64,000 bases of DNA from Coenobita brevimanus. Taxonomy: Eukaryota > Arthropoda > Malacostraca > Decapoda > Coenobitidae. The position numbers and the translations under genes are program-made. Below the pieces are notes generated by a model. It did no database searches. It was given only the letters and a program-made list of their open reading frames with translations, and had not been told where the DNA came from. Shown piece by piece: positions 52,180-61,203 of the stretch (position 1 is its first letter; each line of letters starts with the position of its first letter). The DNA lies in contig CM064657.1 in NCBI GenBank assembly GCA_032717465.1, positions 24,674,719-24,738,718 on the forward strand, in the 5' to 3' direction.

Positions 52180-54426
52180 ATGTCTAACTCAAGCTCTTCC
52201 GAGTCTGTGCCTTCCAGCCCTCCGAAAAAGGGTTTTGTGACCTCCACCCCGTACAAACCCTTACAAGGAACTGCTAAGGGACTTAGTGACTCGGCTATAG
52301 CTAGTGAGTTATTGAAAGCGTCCATGGATTATGGAAGTGACGTTGGTGTCTTATCTAGCCTGGCAGAGTCAGACACGCTATCGAGTGCTGAGTCTGAGGT
52401 GCCAGAAGTGACTATTCCTGTGCCAAGCACCTCAACAGGCAAGGCTCCTGTGAAAAGGGGCCTAGTGTATGGAAAGGGGGCCAAGAGGACAAGAAGTGGT
52501 GACCCAGCTTCCCAGCCATTGTCCCCTACACCACGTCACGCCACCGCCAGCCCGCCACGCACTCCCAGCCCCATTCTCTCGTCGTCATCTTCAGCTGCCC
52601 TTTCTCCGGAGTCTTCGGAGTCGCCTTCACCACCTCGGAAGGGAAGTAGGCAGTCTAGTTTACGTAGAGGTTTCCGTAGGCCCAGTGTTCGTGCTAGTAG
52701 GAGTAGAACTTTGTCTCCTAGTGTAAGACTAGCTAAGGTTACTCGCACTAGGCAACTCGCCAGTCACGCCACCGCGAGTGACCTTGAACCTTCAGCTTAT
52801 CTCCCCACCACCACCACCACTACACCAACACGACCTAGGACAGCCTCTGCCTCACGCACTGCCTCACCGCCTGCCTCACCCACTGCCACACGACCTGCCT
52901 CACCCCCCGCCGCCCCCAGCAACTCCCGGCCTGGGCAGGGCACTCTGGATGCCTTCGTGTGGTCAGAGGGCTCAGATTTTGTGCCGGAAGATCTGCCCTT
53001 TGATGCCAGTGGGTGTGGAATACAGGCTGACTTCCCTGTCCCAGAGGATGGTGAATGCTTGGACTACCTGTTGGCCTTCCTGGATAACGAAGTAATGGAG
53101 CAGATTTGTACCGAGACGAACAGGTACGAGGGGCAATCTGCTGCAGTTTGTGAAGGTGAAGGTGAAGCTGCAACACCATCCACGTCGCGGATGGCAGCAT
53201 GGGTTCCTGTAACGATCAGGGAACTGTTTGTATTTATTGGTTTGATGCTATTGATGCCCCACAATTGGAAGCATAAGCTCGAGGAATACTGGAGTTCTGA
53301 CGATCTTTGCCCCACACCCATCTTCAATAAATACATGAGTCGCGATCGTTTCAGGCAACTCATGACTTACCTTCACTTTACGAACAACGATGAGCCTTCC
53401 CAAACTGACCCATTATGGAAAGTGAGGGGAATCCTGAACTTGATCAAGGATAAGTTTACGAGGTTCCTGCTCCCCTTCAAGAAAGTTGTGATTGACGAGT
53501 CCTTGGTTTTGTTCAGGGGCCGTCTTCGGTTCGTGCAGTATATTCCTAGCAAATGCCACCGCTTTGGAATAAAGTTTTTCGTGCTGTGCGACTGCAAGAC
53601 GGGGTTCATCTTAGACTTCGTTATTTACACCGCCAGCAATGTGGACTTGGACAAGGCTGACCCCCTTGGATTCTCTGGTTCTGTGGTGAAAGTGCTGTTG
53701 GAAAAGTACTTTGGCGGGAATCATGTCCTGTATACGGACAATTACTATACAGCTCCAAAACTCACCAAGTACCTTTCTGAACATGGCGTCGGATCATGTG
53801 GCACTGTCCGTAGCAATAGGGCACACTACCCTGCCTTCCCAAAGGCTGTAAGATCAAAGCGGGGAGATGTGCACCTGAAGAAAACTGACAAGATGCTGGC
53901 GATCAGGTGGCACGATAAGAGAATTGTGAATGTGCTCACCACAGTTCACAAGGGGGAAATGCAAGCCACAGGGAAGGTCGACAGAAGGACTGGCGAGCCT
54001 GTGATGAAGCCTGATGCTGTTATTGACTACAATGTCAATATGCGGCTGGTGGAGAAGTCTGACATGATGATCGGAGAGATAGACTGCCTGAGGAGGAACC
54101 GTCGCTGGTACAGGAAGGTGTTCTTGCACTTGCTTGATATGTGCATGCTGAACGCCTTCATCCTGTATAAGATCAAGAACAGGAAGCCAGCAAACTACTC
54201 TCCGACGATTTTCAAAGACTTGTGTGTACCAGCTGCTTCAGCGTTTTGGGCAGGTACTGCCATCAGGTCCCAGGCGCTACCCACACACACCTCCAGACCG
54301 CCTACAGTGTCAGGACTACCTTCAGCGACACCGCCTGGAGCCACTGCCTGCCACTGCCAAGAGGGGAAAAGCACTCAGGAGGTGTCATGTGTGCAGCCAC
54401 ACTACCAGGCAGGACAGAACATTTAG
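52180..54426 (+). CDS. piggyBac transposase
   Basis: Cut-and-paste transposase acting at TTAA. Residues 1-260 are Ser/Pro/Thr-rich, presumably disordered. The DDE_Tnp_1_7 catalytic region runs from about 290: I-R-E-L-F-V-F-I-G near 346, V-V-I-D-E-S-L-V-L-F-R-G-R near 432 (first Asp), L-Y-T-D-N-Y-Y-T-A near 520 (second Asp), and D-Y-N-V-N-M-R-L-V-E-K-S-D near 618. Family members usually have G-G-V-D at the third catalytic position; here it is R-L-V-E. At about 54220 one extra base shifts the frame, so the last 60 codons are not native; the true end (F-G-Q-V-L-P and the cysteine-rich finger) is in the +1 frame to 54514. ATG at 52180 follows the left terminus by about 0.4 kb. Probably inactive but young. 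Confidence 0.93.
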   Translation: MSNSSSSESVPSSPPKKGFVTSTPYKPLQGTAKGLSDSAIASELLKASMDYGSDVGVLSSLAESDTLSSAESEVPEVTIPVPSTSTGKAPVKRGLVYGKGAKRTRSGDPASQPLSPTPRHATASPPRTPSPILSSSSSAALSPESSESPSPPRKGSRQSSLRRGFRRPSVRASRSRTLSPSVRLAKVTRTRQLASHATASDLEPSAYLPTTTTTTPTRPRTASASRTASPPASPTATRPASPPAAPSNSRPGQGTLDAFVWSEGSDFVPEDLPFDASGCGIQADFPVPEDGECLDYLLAFLDNEVMEQICTETNRYEGQSAAVCEGEGEAATPSTSRMAAWVPVTIRELFVFIGLMLLMPHNWKHKLEEYWSSDDLCPTPIFNKYMSRDRFRQLMTYLHFTNNDEPSQTDPLWKVRGILNLIKDKFTRFLLPFKKVVIDESLVLFRGRLRFVQYIPSKCHRFGIKFFVLCDCKTGFILDFVIYTASNVDLDKADPLGFSGSVVKVLLEKYFGGNHVLYTDNYYTAPKLTKYLSEHGVGSCGTVRSNRAHYPAFPKAVRSKRGDVHLKKTDKMLAIRWHDKRIVNVLTTVHKGEMQATGKVDRRTGEPVMKPDAVIDYNVNMRLVEKSDMMIGEIDCLRRNRRWYRKVFLHLLDMCMLNAFILYKIKNRKPANYSPTIFKDLCVPAASAFWAGTAIRSQALPTHTSRPPTVSGLPSATPPGATACHCQEGKSTQEVSCVQPHYQAGQNI

Positions 54427-54514
54427 GCGCACCTCCTTGCAGTGCAAAGAGTGCAAAATTCCCCTCTGTGCTTACCCGTGTTTCTTTGACTACCACAGCC
54501 TGACTAGATATTGA
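54224..54514 (+). pseudogene. piggyBac transposase C-terminal cysteine-rich domain, frame-shifted
   Basis: Continues the transposase in the +1 frame: after a basic stretch comes C-H-V-C...C-K-E-C-K-I-P-L-C...C-F-F-D-Y-H, the zinc-binding cysteine-rich domain that piggyBac-family proteins use to bind the transposon ends. It ends at a stop after R-Y near 54514. It is disconnected from the catalytic part by the single-base shift. Confidence 0.85.
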
Positions 54515-54550
54515 AAATAAGGGTAAGAATCTTGAAAATAATACTGAGAG

Positions 54551-54975
54551 TGACAGTGATACTAGTGTTTAGTTTTCTTTTACGTACTGACAGTGACAGT
54601 CTGATGAGTGTAAATTAGTGTATGTACTTGTAAAAGCACTGACAGTGACAGTGTTTTTTTGTGTAAATAATTGTACATAGTAATAATATAAGTATTGAGA
54701 GTGACAGTCACTCCAGTGTAAGAAGTTGAAAGCATATGTTTCTATTCTGTGTTCTGACAGTGACAGTTTGTTGTGTAGAAAATATTATTTTTATAACAAA
54801 TGACAGTGACACTGATGAATAAGGCAAAAAACTGACAGCTAGAGTGAAAGTGAGCGATAGAAATGAAGTGCGAGTGGCCGACCAGAGCGAGAATAAAGTG
54901 CCTGCCGTAAGGCTGAATAAACTCGTGCCGCGGTGGTCTTCCTCATTCCCGCTTCACAATACTGGCAGTGACAGT
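54551..54975. repeat. Dispersed TGACAGTGACAGT motif array in piggyBac 3' region
   Basis: The motif (G)TGACAGTGACAGT or a half of it occurs at 54551, 54587, 54638, 54697, 54754, 54801 and 54961, spaced about 36-60 bp over the first six. It lies between the transposase stop and the right terminus. Weaker versions (AGTGACAGT) are in NA2 near 31990 and 32175. Confidence 0.75.
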
Positions 54976-55504
54976 GATTTTTAGGGCCGTAATAGTGCCA
55001 AGCGAGCCTTTGCGAAGTACTATGAAGGAAAATAATGTAGTATACGTGTTTTTAGCCGTGAAAAGGGAAATGTGTGTTCAGTGACGGGAAGATCGCCGCC
55101 GCGCTGCATGTCGGCCTTGCGCTCCGTTCATTATAGCCTTATTTTCAGTGCTTATTGTACAAATACGGATTCCAAACTACCTGTACGTTGTTGTATAAAG
55201 TGTACTGTGACAGATTGAGGCTGTGGTAGAAAGAAAACCGGGTTTCTGGAGGTGTGAAAGTGAAGACTTTGTTACCCAACTTTGCAAGTCTTCACAAGTC
55301 CTTTAGTAGTCCACGAAGGCTCAACATCTGTCTCAGGAGAAAGCTGAATGTAAGTACTATATGCCATAAAAATTTTAATGTTCTAGGGTTAATCCCTGAT
55401 TTTTGGCAAATATTTTCCCACAAGTACTCAGACCCCGCTACAACCCCGCCACACGGGGGGGATCAGCCGTACACGGCCGCGTTTAAGGGGTTAAGGTCGT
55501 AGAT

Positions 55505-55875
55505 TTTTTTTTTTATTTTTTTTATTTTTTTTATTTATTTTTTTTTTTAATAATGACTCTGGGCATAGGCTTCACAGCCTGCTATCAAGGCCCAGCAGTC
55601 CTCCTACATACTATACACCTCTACATGTCACCATTTCGGCGCTAACACCCACCGTCCATATTGAATACATGCTAGGGCTGTCTCATACAGGACTGGTGTA
55701 TTGGTATTAGCGGGGGTATTTTTACGACATGTCGGCGTGTCTTCTGGTAGATCAGTAAAGCCTGATTTAATGAAATTCAAATCCTTAAACTGTTCCCTGC
55801 CCCAGCCGGGATTCGAACCAGGGTCCGTTAGGACTGCAGGCCACCTCTCTACCGATTGAGCCACCACCTCCCCCA
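55505..55875 (-). mobile_element. SINE-E copy 2, tRNA-derived
   Basis: Minus strand: head from 55875 with box A TGGCTCAATCGGTAGAG and box B GGTTCGAATCC, body matching 10438-10690, and an A-rich tail seen as the T/A tract 55505-55552. Inserted just right of the piggyBac and inside the Tigger transposase remnant. Confidence 0.88.
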
Positions 55876-56025
55876 AGAAGAGCATACATCAAAATCTTCC
55901 ATTATCTTCTTCCCAGGAACACCTGCCCCCAATTTTTTAAATAATTCAGTCTTCTTTGTGATAGTCAGCACCTTTTGGGTGCATTTTTTCACAACACCAG
56001 TAGGCTTTCTACTAGTAGAGGCCAT
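55876..56025 (-). pseudogene. Tigger/pogo transposase N-terminus (CENP-B-type HTH)
   Basis: From an ATG at 56025, 50 codons: a short basic start, then K-V-L-T-I-T-K-K-T-E-L-F-K-K-L and G-V-P-G-K-K-I-M-E-D-F-D-V. This is the pattern of the first helix-turn-helix of CENP-B/Tigger/Jerky proteins. SINE-E cuts it off at once. Its place just inside the right terminus of Tigger element 1 fits. Confidence 0.75.
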
Positions 56026-57029
56026 AATGAAACATGAGAATGAGAGGATGACCATAAAGTAGCATGCCAAATTTCCAAACATTCGAAAGGTCCCGCTTAC
56101 AAAGCCAGACACGAGTCATGATGGCTGCATACAGTGTTGGCATGCAGAAATGTTTAAAAGCACTAAGCTCAACTTTAAAACGCACTGTGCTATAGGTGAA
56201 CTGTTCAAACTTTCGCGCTAATTGACTTCAAAACACGCTAGATATAAAAGAAAATTAATATTTAATGGTGCTAAATTGCTGTATGATGAAAAGTGCTAAA
56301 TTATTACAAAAAGCACTAGATCTAGTGCCAACAGCACCAAATTGTCCGATTGGCTCAGCATGTGTGCCGAAAGAGCAGAGAACTTCTGTAATGGGACTGT
56401 TTATGAAAACCGCCAAAAGACCGGAAACACTGTATGACCAGATGCTGAATGAGAGGACATTCACTGTCTGTGAGAGAGGGGTATGTGAGCTGGGGGGAGG
56501 GTAGTGAAGTGGCAAGGGAAGGGGCAACATGGAGGTGGTGTCTTTGTGGCCACCCCATACAGGATTAAGGCATTTGGCTGTAGATACAGGCAGACCCCGA
56601 TTTATGATACCCGTAGATGCGAAACCCAGGAATATTGATGGGGATAGAAATACCACCCTACCCTGCCTATTGTAGGCTAACCCCCAGTTTTGCGGTGGGT
56701 TTTTATTTATATTTTTACCAGTTTTGATGATATTTTAAACTTGAATTTTGTGTTTAGGTTGATGTATAAACAGTTTTTAGACTTACATTAATGTGTTTTA
56801 GTCATAAGTGGAGTGAACACTGTCATTTGGGGTACTGATTCCCTTCCATCAGACGAGGTACAAAACAGTGTTGACGACTTGGTGACTCAACAAAGAATAT
56901 TTCGTGTTTGACAATTGAACGTCTAACCTATCACGGAGTACATAATAGCAATTTTAAATGAATATTTGTAATTATGAAAGCCTTAAAGAGCAAATATTTC
57001 ATACATTGATGAAAACTGTGACATTGATA

Positions 57030-57400
57030 AGTCATGTGTTTACATTCAGGCTGATCAAGGAAAAACATTTTCAAAATACAAAGGAATTTCTAAATAAATG
57101 TTGGAAATAAGAGAGAAGAAAATAATGGAGCTCAGCAACCAGAACAGTGACTAAAATGACGTAATGAGAAGCCTTTGAACGGGCTATCCCGATCGCATCA
57201 TCCATCGATAAATCAAGTGTTTACATTCAGGCTGTTCAAGGGAAAATGCTTTGAAAATACTGTACTGTACAAAGGAATTTCTTAATAAATGTTGGAAAAT
57301 AAGGGAGAAAAAAATAAAGGAGCTCAGCAACTAGAACAGTAACTAAAACAACATAAAGAGGAGCTGTTGAGAAGGCTAACCTGATTGCACCATCAATCAC
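57030..57400. repeat. Tandem duplication, unit about 180 bp
   Basis: GTGTTTACATTCAGGCTG at about 57038 and 57219 begins two direct copies that share AAAGGAATTTCT, ATAAATGTTGGAAA, GGAGCTCAGCAAC and GATTGCA/GATCGCA blocks. The unit spacing is about 181 bp. Confidence 0.85.
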
Positions 57401-57832
57401 ATTCCCTCTTAGGAGAATTCCCCGTCAAAACATCAACAATTCTCCATCCCAAAAATTCACACCTTGGACAGTTCAGGGTCATTCATACACTATTCTTATG
57501 CATAGCAAATGTTTATTCAGTTGTCCCAGGACCGTCTGACGATGGGATTGTATACATTGCTGCCTCTTCTTCTCTACCGAGTTAGAATACGAGTTGGAGA
57601 TTGCATTGTCCAGTGACCTTGACTGGGTACAAGGAAGATGGGCACTTCATTTAGGTTCAGGTTAGCTTCATTTACAGCTGTTAGGCCATTTAAATTGGCT
57701 TTAAACTTTTTTTTGGACTCTTTTGGGTGGATTTAGGACTTTGTTGGGGGAAACCTAAGGATCAAAAATGCATCCTTGTACTTTACATGTTAACCTTCTC
57801 ATGCACCATAAGTTTTCTGTAAGTGTGTGTGA

Positions 57833-59315
57833 CATCTATCTATCTATCTATCTATAGCCCGACGCCCTAATCCCGCAAAGGGTGGCCTCAGACAAAACGC
57901 CTCCAAGTCACTCTGTCACCCACCATTTAACTATCCTCCCCCCAGCTCACCCCCCCCTCCCTCATATACCTCTCAACTCCATCCCTCCACCTCATCCTCG
58001 GTCTACCCCTCCCTCTCCCTCCCTCCACCTCACCTACATACACCCTCTTAGTCAGTCTTTCATTCTCCATTCTCTCCACATGTCCAAACCACCTCAGTGT
58101 ATTTCTCCTAATCTTTTCAACCACATCCACATCTACCCCACAACGTTCCTTCACTTCTTCATTCGTCAACCTGTCCCTCCACGTCACTCCACATGCTCCT
58201 CTCAAGTAACTCATTTCCACTGCTCTCACTCTTGACTTGTTCCCCTCTTGCAAGGTCCACGCCTCGCTTCCATACGTCAGGGTAGGGATCACAATACCAT
58301 CATGCGGTGACTTCTTAACTTCCATACTCACCTCCCTATTTCTCATCACTGCTTTCAGTGTACCAACAACCTTTCTTCCCTGCTGTACCCTTTCACGTAC
58401 TTCATCCCCCAAAGTTCCATCCTTACTCATCACACTACCCAAGTACTTGAATGCACTCACATTCTCCATATCCTCACCATCCAACCTCACTGCACACTCT
58501 GTGACTTCATTCCTCTCAAACACCATAACTTTACTTTTGTTTACATTAACTTTCAGCTTCCTCCTCGTACACACTGTCCCAAATTCATTCACCAAACCTT
58601 GCAACTCCCATTCATCTTCACTCAACAATACTGTATCATCAGCAAACAGCAACACCGGAAGCTTCCAAATCTCACCCTCATTCATTAGGGCCATCCCCAC
58701 ATCCACTGCCCTACCTTGCACCTCCTTTACAACCCCATCCATATATATATTAAACAGCCATGGAGACATCACACACCCCTGTTTCAGTCCCACATTGAGA
58801 TCAAAGAACTCACTCAGCTCACCATCCACTCGCACCGTAGCCCTAGCCCCCTTGTACATACTCTTCACAGCATTCAGCAATTTCCCCTCCACTCCATATA
58901 TTCTTAATACCTTCCACATACCTTGCCTATCTATTCTGTCATAAGCTTTCTCCAAGTCCATGAAGGCAGCATACACTTTCCTTCCCTTCTCTAGATACTT
59001 CTCCACTAAACATCTTAGAACAAATATCTGATCTACACACCCTTTTCCCTTCCTAAATCCCCCTTGTTGTTCTCCAACTAGCTCCTCTGTCATATGCCTA
59101 ACCCTATCAATGAGTATTCTACCATATATTTTACCAGTCACACTAAGAAGGCAAATTCCCCTATGGTTACCACATACTTCTCTCTCCCCTTTTCCTTTGT
59201 ACAGAGGAACAATTATACCTGATTTCCAGTCCTCTGGAACCCTTCCCTCTTCCCAAGCCAATCTACACAACTTCCATATCCACTCAACAACAATCTCACC
59301 CCCATACTTAAGCAT
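57833..59315 (-). mobile_element. RTE-B copy inside Tigger element 2
   Basis: Minus strand, (GATA)n tail at 57836-57856, 5' truncation near 59315. Very close to 32882-34605 over its whole length; the two differ at scattered single bases only. No obvious target duplication. Confidence 0.9.
57927..59315 (-). CDS. RTE-B reverse transcriptase, 462 codons
   Basis: Begins M-L-K-Y-G-G just after the first RT motif. Carries H-R-G-I-C-L-L near 52, G-G-F-R-K-G-K-G-C near 88, F-M-D-L-E-K-A-Y-D near 118, G-L-K-Q-G-C-V-M-S near 175, F-A-D-D near 225, the C-terminal R-W-F-G-H-V-E-R-M near 412 and G-R-G-R-P-R-M-R-W near 435. It runs into G-E-D-S at the 3' end with a slight length difference from the sister copy. 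No stops; no endonuclease. Confidence 0.9.
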   Translation of the reverse strand: MLKYGGEIVVEWIWKLCRLAWEEGRVPEDWKSGIIVPLYKGKGEREVCGNHRGICLLSVTGKIYGRILIDRVRHMTEELVGEQQGGFRKGKGCVDQIFVLRCLVEKYLEKGRKVYAAFMDLEKAYDRIDRQGMWKVLRIYGVEGKLLNAVKSMYKGARATVRVDGELSEFFDLNVGLKQGCVMSPWLFNIYMDGVVKEVQGRAVDVGMALMNEGEIWKLPVLLFADDTVLLSEDEWELQGLVNEFGTVCTRRKLKVNVNKSKVMVFERNEVTECAVRLDGEDMENVSAFKYLGSVMSKDGTLGDEVRERVQQGRKVVGTLKAVMRNREVSMEVKKSPHDGIVIPTLTYGSEAWTLQEGNKSRVRAVEMSYLRGACGVTWRDRLTNEEVKERCGVDVDVVEKIRRNTLRWFGHVERMENERLTKRVYVGEVEGGRGRGRPRMRWRDGVERYMREGGVSWGEDS

Positions 59316-60141
59316 GATCAGAGAAAATGCTATGAGGGCAGGCTTGACTCGTGCACAAAGGAAAACATTCCCATGTATTTTATTTGCCCCAGAAATTGGC
59401 TAAAATGGTATAAATTGTATACCATCATCTTCTCTGATGTTTATACAATACAGTAAGCTATTAAAAACCCACAGAATTGATGAGTAAAAGTATTGTGAAA
59501 TAACTGCCCTACTCTCTAGCACAAAATCTGCCCACATAATGCAAGAGGTAAGCATATTTTTGATGCAGAATTTTGTGTGGTGTTGTCAGAATTCTAATAC
59601 AACCACTTTTCGAGTAAATCACCAAAAATCGCTCGCATACCCCCTCCCCCCGAACTGAAGAACGAGAGAATGCTGACTATTTGAGAGTGTTAGCCTGGAA
59701 ATAGACACCCTTCCCTATGATGCATCAAATATTGATTCATTTCTTGCTAAAACATAATTTTTGGTGAATATTTTTGTCCAGAATTGCCTGATTGGTATCC
59801 CTTCAGACTAACACTGACAAGTGTGTCATAATACGCCATAGGTTCCTCTTCAGACTAACACTATTTTGACTCTTTTTGAGTCATTGTGCGCAGTAGGGTT
59901 AAATCTACCCCGAGATATGATACCTCGCCTAGCGATGTGTTTTCACTTAACCAGTTGCATTGTTAAACCAGGGTTTGCTTGTAGGTGGATAGATAGATAG
60001 AAGTACCTAAACGATAAAAAGTACATTCATTTGTTCTTTGTGAAAAACTGAAATTGAAGTTAGCAGGGGACTGAAAGTTAAAAATGGTAGATTACTAGTG
60101 GAGAAGGGAGAAAAAGTGAGCAGATGGAGAGAACACTTTAA

Positions 60142-61195
60142 CACTTTAACCGCGGGCATTGTTTTACCCCGACTGGCCTCTCCCGCGGGAGTTCCAGTCA
60201 AAATGTAAACAAACTTTAAACCTTTATAACTCTGCACAGAATAAATCTAGAGCGAAAAATAAGGTACCATTAGAAAGTACTAACCTTCGGCTTTGCAGTG
60301 ATGTAGGTTTCATGATTTCGTTGACTATCACTGGATGGGCAGTGCCATTAGAAGTGAGCAATCTAAAATCACTTTTTCGCTCACACACCATTAGCAAATG
60401 CCAACCTTATTCTGATAATAATACTGTAAACATATATCAACACTGCACATACGATAAACACCCACTCTGTGTTCAGTGGGGCAGGTAAAAGGCACTGTAA
60501 TTGCCTGCACTTCACTGCCACAACAGCGGTGTTGTAATCACTATTTTTCGCTCACACACCATTACCAAATGCCAACCTCATTCTGATAATAATACTATAA
60601 ACATATATGAACACTGCACATATGATAAACACCCACTCTGTGTTCACTGAGGCAGGTAAAAGGCACTGTAATTGCCCAAGCACTTCATCTGCCACATCAA
60701 TTGCAGTGTTGTAATCACTATTTTTCGCTCACACACCATTACCAAATGCCAACCTCATTCTGATAATAATACTATAAACATATATGAACATCTGCACATA
60801 CGTATAAACACCCACTCTGTCTGTTCCAGTGAGGCAGGTAAAAGGCATTGTAATTGCCTCCGCACTTCACTGCCACATCAGCGGTGTTGTCACTCACAGA
60901 GAGAGAGAGAAGAGAATGACGCAGAAGATATGCAGCTGGACAGATACTTTGATGCGTGTTTGGTCAGGGGTGGGGTGGGGGGCCCAGGGGGTGGGGGGTG
61001 GGGGCCCGGGGGGTGGGAGGAGGGAGGTGGGGGTCACCTGGAGTGAAAGAACTTAATAGCTACTCTCCCTTGAAACAATTGGCGCATGGAAAAAACGCGC
61101 GGTATTCAAAATATTCACAAACATTCGAGAATGACACCCGTGGTTTGGTCCAGTTTTTGCAATGTCATTCTGGGATGACACCCGCGGTTAAAGGG
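60142..61195. mobile_element. piggyBac-like MITE NA3 (1054 bp)
   Basis: TTAA at 60138-60141 and 61196-61199. Ends CACTTTAACCGCGGG and CCCTTTAACCGCGGG (reverse-complemented). The interior shares nothing evident with the other piggyBac copies: three tandem units of 171-177 bp (60373-60895), then a G-rich stretch at 60958-61035. Removing it restores the RTE-B coding sequence. Confidence 0.92.
60373..60895. repeat. Tandem repeat, three units of 171-177 bp, in MITE NA3
   Basis: TTTTTCGCTCACACACCATT begins units at 60373, 60544 and 60721. Each continues with AAATGCCAACCT, TCTGATAATAATACT, AACACCCACTCTGTG and GGCAGGTAAAAGGCA blocks. The third unit ends near 60895. Confidence 0.92.
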
Positions 61196-61203
61196 TTAAG
61201 GAA

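Larger units (their letters stand above)
51763..55490 (+). mobile_element. piggyBac-like transposon, near-complete (3728 bp)
   Basis: TTAA at 51759-51762 and 55491-55494. Termini match perfectly for 14 bp: CCCCTTAAACGCGG at each end. Left subterminal region has GGATCGTC...TTTGTGACGC and a second GGATCGTCGCGTTTGCGATT 35 bp on. It encodes a transposase of 748 codons plus a shifted C-terminal cysteine-rich segment. NA1 and NA2 are internally deleted relatives; the copy at 60142-61195 shares only its ends. It sits inside Tigger element 1. Confidence 0.95.
51575..56466. mobile_element. Tigger/pogo-like element 1, carrying a piggyBac and a SINE
   Basis: Left end CAGTAGAAGTCCTCTCATTC (51575) and right end, reverse-complemented, CAGTGAATGTCCTCTCATTC (56466), sharing a further CAGCATCT. 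Flanked by TA at 51573-51574 and TC (decayed TA) at 56467-56468. Inside, apart from the piggyBac (51763-55490) and SINE-E (55505-55875), a transposase N-terminus is found on the minus strand at 55876-56025. Most of the transposase is missing. Confidence 0.85.
56587..59981. mobile_element. Tigger/pogo-like element 2 with an RTE-B inside
   Basis: Left end CAGGCAGACCCCGATTTATG, right end (reverse-complemented) CAAGCAAACCCTGGTTTAAC, each next to TA (56585-56586, 59982-59983). Removal closes the RTE-B tail (GGCTGTAGATA to GGTGGATAGATA). Without the RTE-B it is about 1.9 kb. No transposase recognised; it holds an internal duplication at 57030-57400. Confidence 0.78.
48310..60000 (+). mobile_element. 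Old RTE-B copy split into four by nested insertions
   Basis: Colinear pieces: 48310-49107 (RT core to G-S-V-M-S region), 51348-51574 (after the C-G-V block), 56467-56586 (to the terminal GGCCACCCC...GGCTGTA) and 59982-60000 (GATA tail). Each gap is filled by one element whose ends meet the host exactly: RTE-B (49108-51347), Tigger 1 (51575-56466), Tigger 2 (56587-59981). The host frame has many stops; the A-D-D box near 48680 reads A-D-V. Confidence 0.88.
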
